Assembly (NCBI RefSeq): GCF_027887165.1
Contig: NC_077230.1
Coordinates: 26,524,625 to 26,588,624 of the forward strand
Direction of reading: 5' to 3'
Length of the DNA: 64,000 nt
From: Monodelphis domestica
Lineage: Eukaryota; Chordata; Mammalia; Didelphimorphia; Didelphidae
Every line of letters begins with the position of its first letter. Position 1 is the first letter of the stretch. Shown here piece after piece: positions 56,920 to 64,000 of this stretch. Below the pieces are notes generated by a model that saw nothing but the letters and a program-made list of their open reading frames with translations, did not search any database and was not told the origin of the DNA. A program made the translations under genes and the position numbers.

Positions 56920-57540
56920 AAATATTCTCTTCCCTCAAGATTACACTCTGCTTAGAGGAGGTAAGGTGGGGAACAGGTAAGTACAAAATATATGCAAATA
57001 ATTTTGGGGGAAAGACAAAAAAGTGGGCAGCTTTGCGGCACAGTACATAGGAGTATGAGGTCTGGAGTCAAGAAGACTCATCTTCTTGAGTTAAAAGCTG
57101 GCCTCAGACACTAGCTGTATGACCCTGAGCAAGTTTGCCTCAGTTTCCTCACCTGTAAATGAGCTGAAGAAGGAAATGACAAACCAGTCCAGTATCTTTG
57201 CCAAGAAAATCCTAGATAGGGTCATGAAGAAATGGATGTGACTGAAATGACTAAACAACATTAAAAAGTGGGGGCAAACAGGAAAAGTCACTTAAAGGAG
57301 GTGGGTTTTGAAAGAATTTAATAGTTCCAAGAAAGGGAGATGAATGAGGAGAGCAAGCCAGATGCAAGAGGCAGACTGAGTAAAAGAAGAGATGGGATAT
57401 GTCACATTGAGTACAGAGAACACAAATGGACCAGTTTGTCTAAGATATGGAATTATATGAAAAGTTGTAATATGTAAACAGTGAAGAGAATAGAGGAGAT
57501 ATCAAGAGGTCAAAGGCAAAAAAGAATAAGGTAAATCAAT
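56920..57540 (+). mobile_element. Old LINE remnant split by a type A SINE
   Basis: 56920-57015 (cctcaagattacactctgct) and 57276-57540 (taaaggaggtgggttttgaa) are successive parts of the old LINE family seen at 11158 and 63740. Confidence 0.5.
57018..57275 (+). repeat. Type A SINE
   Basis: From agtgggcagctttgcggcac to tgactgaaatgactaaacaa, nearly full length. Confidence 0.85.
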
Positions 57541-57734
57541 AGTATTAGGACCAAAAATCCAAAGTTTCTTTATCCATGACTGCAAATTCACCAGCTGAGG
57601 TCATTTTTTTTAACCAAAACCTTCCAAAAAGGATATGCTTACCCACTCCAGAATTAGGTTAAAAAAGAAAAGATTGAGGTAAAGGTTAGCATTACTGACA
57701 ATACTTATTATATCTATATATTATAATTTAATTA

Positions 57735-57975
57735 GCAGTAGCCTGGAGTTAGGAAGAACTGAATTCAAATCTAGCCTCAGACACTTTTTAGTTATGTGAC
57801 ATGGGCAAGTCATTTCACCTCTGTCTTCCTCAGGTTCTTCAATTTAACATGAAAGTGAGTAATAGTACCTATCTCTAAGGGGCTGTTGTGAAGATCAAAA
57901 TAAATATTATTTGTAAAACACTTAGCATAGTACCTGGCATATAGTAGGTACTTAATGAATGCTTGTTCTCTTCTC
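57735..57975 (+). repeat. MAR1-like CORE-SINE
   Basis: From agtagcctggagttaggaag to tagtaggtacttaatgaatg, including taaaacacttagcatagtac. Confidence 0.8.
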
Positions 57976-58145
57976 TTACATAAAACTTAAAGATCATCCA
58001 GTCCAAGCTACTTATTTTACAGATAAGGAAATGGAGGAGCATAGGAAATGAGTGATTTGCCCAAAACCAAATAATAAGTGGCAGGAGCAGGATAAGAACT
58101 AGTTCTCTAGGGACTAAAGGCTGTGCCCTCTCCATTGCATCATGG
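57976..58145 (+). repeat. Old MIR-like SINE
   Basis: aagatcatccagtccaagct and cagataaggaaatggaggag. Confidence 0.5.
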
Positions 58146-58799
58146 GTCCCTCACTAGCATGAATTCTTCTGCCTGTATGAATCAATATTTCCAACATGTG
58201 ATGAAGACATCTTTCAACCAAGACAATAAACAGATTTACTAAACACCTAGAACCATTAAAATTTCATAGTACACCTCCCCCCGCCCACCCAAGTAGGCAG
58301 GCTGTTCTAATGTCCAAATCTTAATTAGGACAATAATATTTTGTTCACGTAAAATTCCCCTATAAGATCTAGCACATCCTTGATGTGGTTCTTCTACTTC
58401 TTAATTATGACAGAATTGTTACTTCCTCCTTGGCACATGTCATATCCTACCAATGGAGCTGCATTCCAAAGGAGGACGGCAGGGAAGAGGTAGTTAGAAA
58501 TGTCTATATAAATAAATATTAGAGGTTTAAAAGATAAGACCAGAAACTATGTGATGTTGTCTCGTAGCTAGATTTCCAAAATGTGTGTGCCTGGGTTTTT
58601 ATCATTAGCCTATGAAAAGTAAAAGTAGCTTGCCAAATTCTTTCTTCTATTTATAATACTTCTAATCAATAACACTCTATTAACACCCCCTTGCAATTCC
58701 TTCCTTCTTCCCTCTCTGGAAGAAATTGGGAGTATTTATGTGAGCAAGTGGAAATCACTGCCAAATCTCTCTTAACTAAAATGGATACAACAGCCTAGG
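58146..58799. other. Unassigned intronic sequence
   Basis: No recognised repeat or gene. Confidence 0.4.
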
Positions 58800-58990
58800 A
58801 AATTCAGCTCACATTTATAAAGCATTTTGTGGTTCATAAAACATTTTTGTGTATCTCCTTGGACCTTCCAACAACCCTGCATTACATAGAATATATCCAT
58901 TAATATCCCTACTTTAAAGATGAGGAAACCAAGGCTGACTGTGATAAGTATTTTAACTCATGGCAAGTAGGCAAGTACTTATCTACAAGG
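58800..58990 (+). repeat. MIR SINE
   Basis: cacatttataaagcattttg and ttaaagatgaggaaaccaag. Confidence 0.65.
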
Positions 58991-59221
58991 CTGATGCAAA
59001 ACAAAACTAAATGATCGCATCACAAAAAAAAGGTTAATTAGTACAGAAGAACCATACATATACAAAAATATACTGAAAGATTATACCTCACAACTCATCT
59101 GGTCAATTCTTTCAAAATGTATAAGACCGTTTCAACTGAGAAAAAGATCTTAGTCCAAAAAAAAAAAAAAGAACCAATTTTTGCTTACTAAGACATAATT
59201 TAAAGTTCACGTGTAACATTG

Positions 59222-59462
59222 GGTGGGCAGCTAGGTGACACAGTGAATAGAGCACTGGGCCAGGAGGCAGAAAGGCTCATTTTAGTGAGTTCAAATCTGG
59301 CCTCGGGCACTTACTAGTTAGTGTGATCCTGAGCAAAGTATGAATCACCATTGGCCTCAGTTTCCTCATATGGCAAATCGCTCCAGTCTTTTTGCCATTA
59401 AAACCTCAAATGGGTTCATGAAAAATTGGCCAGAACTAAAATGACTAAATAACAAACAACAG
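59222..59462 (+). repeat. Type A SINE
   Basis: From gggtgggcagctaggtgaca to ctaaaatgactaaataacaa. Full length with minor deletions. Confidence 0.88.
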
Positions 59463-59599
59463 TGGGTCAAATGGTGAAAACTAACACTTGAGCAACTTTT
59501 CAGGCACTTTTAGAAATGACCAAAGCAATAAATCTAGCTCAACAAAAGGCAAAATAAGGCTATGAATTAGTAAAATCTGATTAACTGGTCCTACAAAGG

Positions 59600-60000
59600 T
59601 AATTCAATTTAATAAACATTTATTAGGGTACCTGCTATAAAAGAGGAGAGAAATAAATCCTTCCTTTAGGGAGTGTTTATGCTCACATTCTACCCCCAAA
59701 TATAGCATGTACATACAATAAGCATATAAAAATTACCTATAAATTAACAGAGATGATAAGAACACTACACCTGAGTAGGAAGAGATCAAGAAAGTGTCCT
59801 TGTAAGACAGTAAAGGCCAGCCTTCAGGTCTGGAAGGCCCAAGTTCAAGTCCTGTCTCAGATGCATAATAGTGGAGTGACCAAAAGCAAGTCATGTAAAC
59901 CCTCCAGGCTCAGGGCAACTCTCTAAGACTGTCTTACTGTTGCTTTGAGGGTTCAGCAGGAATGTGCTGGTAAGTGGTTAACAACCAGTTCTTAGAGAGG
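59600..60000 (+). mobile_element. Old LINE fragment followed by a SINE
   Basis: 59600-59790 resembles the old LINE family (ttattagggtacctgctata). 59800-59930 is a tRNA-like SINE (gtctggaaggcccaagttca). Confidence 0.5.
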
Positions 60001-60369
60001 GGGGGAAAGTATACCCAAAATTTAATCTACATTGTTAATATCTTCTCCAACTCTTTTTTTAAGTCCAGAAAATCAACAAACAGCAAATCAAGCTTGGATT
60101 TGCAGTGTTTGCCCAAATATAAATGTTCCCACTGAAAATTTTAACAACCAGCTCCCTAACCAGTAGGGGCTGATCCATGGTCAGGATTCTAAACTTCTGT
60201 ATAAGGACACATGGAACACAACCGGTCAGAGTCAAGAGAAAGAAAAGAAAGGAAGTTGATTTTATTGAGAGAAAATTTAAAACATAAGGGTCATTGGTGA
60301 CTATGGGGTCAATAGGAAAAGTTCCACTTGTGGTACAGTAGAAAGGGGCACCAAAGTTCCTGTATTTTC

Positions 60370-60600
60370 TTTTTTCTAATTTTGTTTTAATTAATATATT
60401 AATTTTATTTATTTATTTTATATAGAATAAATATAATTATGTAATGTTATAAATATGTAAATGAATATAAATGATACATCACAATATCATACTATTTATA
60501 TAATTTATATATCATACATAGTAAATAAATATATAATTAATATATAGTAATAAAATAATTTATTTTATTTACTAATATTTATTTAATTTTGTTTTGCTTT
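60370..60600. repeat. AT-rich low-complexity stretch
   Basis: Almost pure A/T for about 230 bp (tatatagtaataaaataatt), without coding potential. Confidence 0.9.
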
Positions 60601-62048
60601 AATAAGAGTTCTTATCTGGGGCACACAGGATCAAGCATAGGTTAGTAGGACTAGAAGGAGCCTGGATTTGGGGAATGGTGCTGATTCATCTTAGGGCTAA
60701 CCATCTGGAAAATTGGTGGCTAGTTGACAGTCAGTCTCTATAGGGCAGAAACTGGCTTTCAGACTTAATTTGTTCAGGGGACTAGGGTAATCTTGAGCCT
60801 CTCACAAGGCTTTCTTGTGGGCAGGAAGTTTGCTGAGTTCCTTACATAGACAAATAACTTATCTGGACAAGTGGAGGGAGTTTTTACAACCAAGAGTTCA
60901 CTGCACCAATGAAACCACAAGATTAGATCTCCCTTCTCTCCCTCTTCCCTCAATTTTTCATATAGGAAACAATGATTTTACTGTTTATATTTGTTAATAC
61001 CTTTAACTGAGTTATCCTAAAAAATTATGTATGCCCCAGAACATCTACATACTTGATGCAAATGTCAAGCAAAATGTGCCATAAAAGGATCATTTAGCTA
61101 TTAATTAAAAACCTGGAATCATCATGGTGTTTTCTAGCACTTTCTATCATGTGGTTAAGCTATCTTGCATCATAATCTAAATGTGCAAAAATCAGCAGGG
61201 AAGAAGAGGAACATTTTCTGACATAACATAATTTCCAATACCACAAGAAAATAAATGACTAAAAACACAACCTGAGCACCCTGGGTTATAAAGATGATGT
61301 TCAGTTTCTAGTGCCAGGAGCCCCAACAGAGTACACCTAACACCAAATCTTCCAACATCTGTCAGTTTCTCATGCCAGAGAGAAATCTGAGAGCTTAGGA
61401 ACTGTATCTTACCACCTGATCTTCTGTTTGCATGTCTATGACTGACAGATATAACATATGTTCTAGCCACATGACACCACTACAAGAAATTTAACTGGAG
61501 CAGGCTAAGGTATCATGGCAAATATTCTTGTCAAATACAAATGTCCTTTCAGATCATGGCACCTGGCACGTTAACTCACTCGGCAATAAACACCTTAAAC
61601 ATCTAGATTGGGGCACTGATGACTTGGCTTTTTACAGAAATAATTTCATATGGTTCAGTGTGAGAGTATGGCTTTTTTATAAAGATGAACATTAAGTTTT
61701 AAAGAATTAGGTTTACCTTATTTAACCATGCATAAGAAACATTTTTTTTTAGGTTAAGCAGGCTAGAATTTATAGAGATACAAAAGTCTTCTCTTTGTAA
61801 ACATGGTTATAATTTGTAGGTTCAGTCAAGAAATAATTAGCAAATAAAGCAACAATTCATATGATCAGAATTTTATTCTGTGAGGGCAGATTTGAAATGA
61901 GGAATCAAAATGCAAGGATGGAAACCACTAATTTATTCAGGTCAAGAATAATACTTAAATTAAAAAAATGATTTCATACAGTCACAAATTTGATAGAAAG
62001 TAACATAGTAGTCAATTCATATACTAAATAAATAGGAACTAAATAACA
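60601..62048. other. Unassigned intronic sequence
   Basis: About 1.4 kb with no recognised repeat. The minus-strand 92-codon ORF at 61192-61470 shows no domain I know. Confidence 0.4.
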
Positions 62049-62072
62049 TAATAATAATAATAATAATAATAC
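62049..62072 (+). repeat. (ATA)n microsatellite
   Basis: Eight trinucleotide units. Confidence 0.9.
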
Positions 62073-62084
62073 ATTTGACAAATG

Positions 62085-63075
62085 ATTCTCCAACCTCTCT
62101 TGAACCCACCACCTCCCTAAGGAGTCCAAAACACTTTTGGATAGTTCTCATTGGTAGGAAGTTTATCCTGAAGTCAAATCTAAATTGGCTCCTGAAATTT
62201 CCATACATTGTTTCTGATTCTGCTCTCTGAAGACAAGAGAAAAATTCTTATCTCCCCTCCACAAGATAGTCCTTCAATTACTTAGAACAGCTATCACATC
62301 TTCTGTGTCTTCTCCAGGCTAAACATACATAGTTCCTAAAACTGATTCTTACACGACATGAAATTCAAGGCTCTTCACTGTCCTGGTTGCCTTCCTTTGA
62401 ACATTCTCAGGTTTACCAATATCCTTCTTAAATTGTAGTGCTCAGAACTAAACACAAAACTCCAAATGAGGTGTTACAAGAACAGAATACAAAACATCGC
62501 CTCCCTATTCCTAGAAACAATGCTTTTCTTAGTGCAGACTGGTTTAAAAAAAAACAAAAAACGACTGCATTAGTTGTTTTAAATAGCAGCCACATCATTC
62601 TGCTGGCTCATCTTAAATTTGGAGTCTTTTAAAACTCGTAAGGTTTTTTTTTTTTTTCAAAACAATTGCTACTTAATCATGTATACACTACTTGGTACAT
62701 GTGGAGATGATTTTTTGCACCCCTGTGTAAGACTACTTTTATTCCTACTGAATCACATCTTATTAGATTCAGTCCATCCTGAATCCTGTCATGCAGTACT
62801 CAGGTACCATCCCTCCCAGTTTTGTGCCATGTGAAAATCTGATGAGCATGCTATCAAGTTTATCCAAGGCACTGATGAAAATGTCAAACAGTCCAATGCT
62901 GACAACAGAGGGCGAGAACACTTCACTGGAAACATCTTGACTAGGAACCATTACTCATAAAATTCTGCTAGCTAATCAGTTCTTAATCTAATTGTATTTC
63001 AGTTGTAGTCTCTCCATCCTCCCTATTAAAATAGTAGAAGATACTCTTTCAAAACCTTTGCTAAAACCTAGATAA
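62085..63075. mobile_element. CR1/L3-type LINE remnant
   Basis: Text in the order known from amniote CR1/L3 elements: gttgccttcctttgaacatt, aattgtagtgctcagaacta, gaatcacatcttattagatt, atccctcccagttttgtgcc, aaaatgtcaaacagtccaat. All frames are broken. Confidence 0.6.
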
Positions 63076-63114
63076 GCTATATCAATATAGCATTTCCTTC
63101 ATCTACTAATTAAC

Positions 63115-63350
63115 AGCAAATAGTGCAGTGGATAGAGCAACTGGCCCAGAGTCAAGAAGACCTAGAATCAAAAGACATTAGCAATGTGACTCTGGATAAA
63201 AGACTTAATCTCTGTTTATTCTGTTTCCAGATCTGTAAAATAGAGATGATAAGAGCACCTACCTTATGATTCTTGTGAGGATCAAATGAGAATATCTGTA
63301 AAGCATTTTGCTCGATACTTGGTTCATAATAGGAACTTTAAAGGTAGGCT
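63115..63350 (+). repeat. MAR1-like CORE-SINE
   Basis: From aatagtgcagtggatagagc through ttcttgtgaggatcaaatga to aagcattttgctcgatac. Confidence 0.8.
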
Positions 63351-63739
63351 ATTTTTATAATTAGAACAGTAATCTTGTAAAAAAAAAGGAAATGATTTTT
63401 TTGCCTGGAATGACTTTTTTTCAAAGCAAGTGGTATTTAAATAGGAAAACAAGGTAAGAAACAAGGGACCTCTGTGAAGCCCCTAAATACATGGGGACAT
63501 ACTTTTCCATAGATTATCTATCACCAGTGACAGAAGGAAAGGACAGGAAACATTTAGCCAAGGCAACTTCTACTCCTCGGATCATTTTCCAGCTGGAAAT
63601 CCTCTCTGCATCCAAAGCTTCCTGTGCTGCTGTCACATGAAAGTTAGCTGATGTTTTCTGCTGGGCCAATTTCTCCAGGGTTGGAACCCATTGGTTCCTT
63701 TTTCTCTTTTCCTCCCTCTATATATCTTATGTATCTGTT

Positions 63740-64000
63740 TCTCAACAAGCTGTGCCAGGCACTACTAGGATTACAAAGAAAAGAGGGGGAAAAAACAGCC
63801 TCTCTTTTGAGGAGCTCACACTATAATGGGGGAGGCAACATACAACTATGTACAAATAAGTATATATGTATACACACACACACAGAGGATAACTTAGAGA
63901 CATTTCAGAGAATTCACTAGCATTAAGGGGAATTAGGAAGGACTTCTTGCAGAGGGTGAGATTCTGGCTGAGATTTAAAGGAAGACAGAAAGGAAAGACA
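63740..64000 (+). mobile_element. Old LINE remnant running off the window
   Basis: Starts at caagctgtgccaggcactac; then gaggagctcacactataatg, an (AC)n spot at 63870-63882 and aggaaggacttcttgcagag. Same family as 10786-12060. Confidence 0.55.

Larger units (their letters stand above)
47259..64000 (-). other. PRRG1: PRRG1 intron, running off the window
   Basis: Everything above the acceptor at 47258 is read as the intron that precedes the terminal exon. I looked on the minus strand for codons of the Gla-domain exon (an ERECKEE-like stretch and its neighbours) and found none, so the next upstream exon should lie beyond 64000. The intron is filled with SINEs, L1, L2 and CR1/L3 fragments and an LTR-like pair, listed separately. 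Confidence 0.7.

Noticed and set aside
47259..64000. Search for the PRRG1 Gla-domain exon on the minus strand
   Set aside because: No stretch encoding the expected ERECKEE-type motif was found; it probably lies beyond the window.

Overview
This window is repeat-dense, AT-rich nuclear DNA from a mammal, almost certainly a marsupial. Two tRNA-derived SINE types occur again and again. Type A is CORE/MIR-related and ends in a module reading ggaaatggcaaaccactcc. Type B ends in a module reading cttctgccttggaaccaata. They sit among MIR/MAR1-like SINEs, L2, CR1/L3-like LINE remnants, 3' ends of an L1 of the type I associate with opossum and other metatherian genomes, and LTR elements. I cannot name the species. 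Element names are by memory of consensus patterns, not by search.

Only one protein-coding locus is supported. On the minus strand, 46734-47258 is the last coding exon of PRRG1 (transmembrane gamma-carboxyglutamic acid protein 1). It holds the end of the Gla-domain flank, the single membrane span, a cytoplasmic tail with two PPxY motifs and the conserved C-terminus. Its 3'UTR probably runs down to about 43850. The sequence above 47258 is read as PRRG1 intron up to the window edge. No Gla-domain exon was found there. Positions 1 to about 43850 look intergenic downstream of PRRG1. In human the gene lies in Xp21.1, part of the X-added region, so in a marsupial the locus is expected to be autosomal.

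Region by region. 1-5.5 kb: SINEs, a 335-bp (CT)n tract, and a solo LTR with a clean ACAC target-site duplication inside a MIR. 5.5-10.4 kb: a four-layer nest of repeats, including an inverted copy of a nearby L2 segment, then L2 and an RTE-type SINE. 10.4-13.7 kb: LINE remnants and a minus-strand L1. 14.06-17.91 kb: a two-LTR element with no recognisable gag, pol or env, inserted in a type A SINE. 18-23.5 kb: L2, SINEs and a direct-repeat pair. 24-26.3 kb: a 5'-truncated L1. 27-43 kb: mixed old repeats, more direct-repeat pairs and an exon-like segment at 36939-37064. 43.9-47.3 kb: PRRG1 3' end. 47.3-64 kb: intron with SINEs, an LTR-like pair around a short hydrophobic ORF, L2, CR1/L3 and MAR1 copies.

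The most unusual items are the LTR element at 14064-17912, whose interior looks more like a captured transcript than a provirus; the inverted segment copied into a SINE at 7690; the lengthened juxtamembrane linker of PRRG1; and the LTR-like pair with a membrane-protein-like ORF at 53993-54181.
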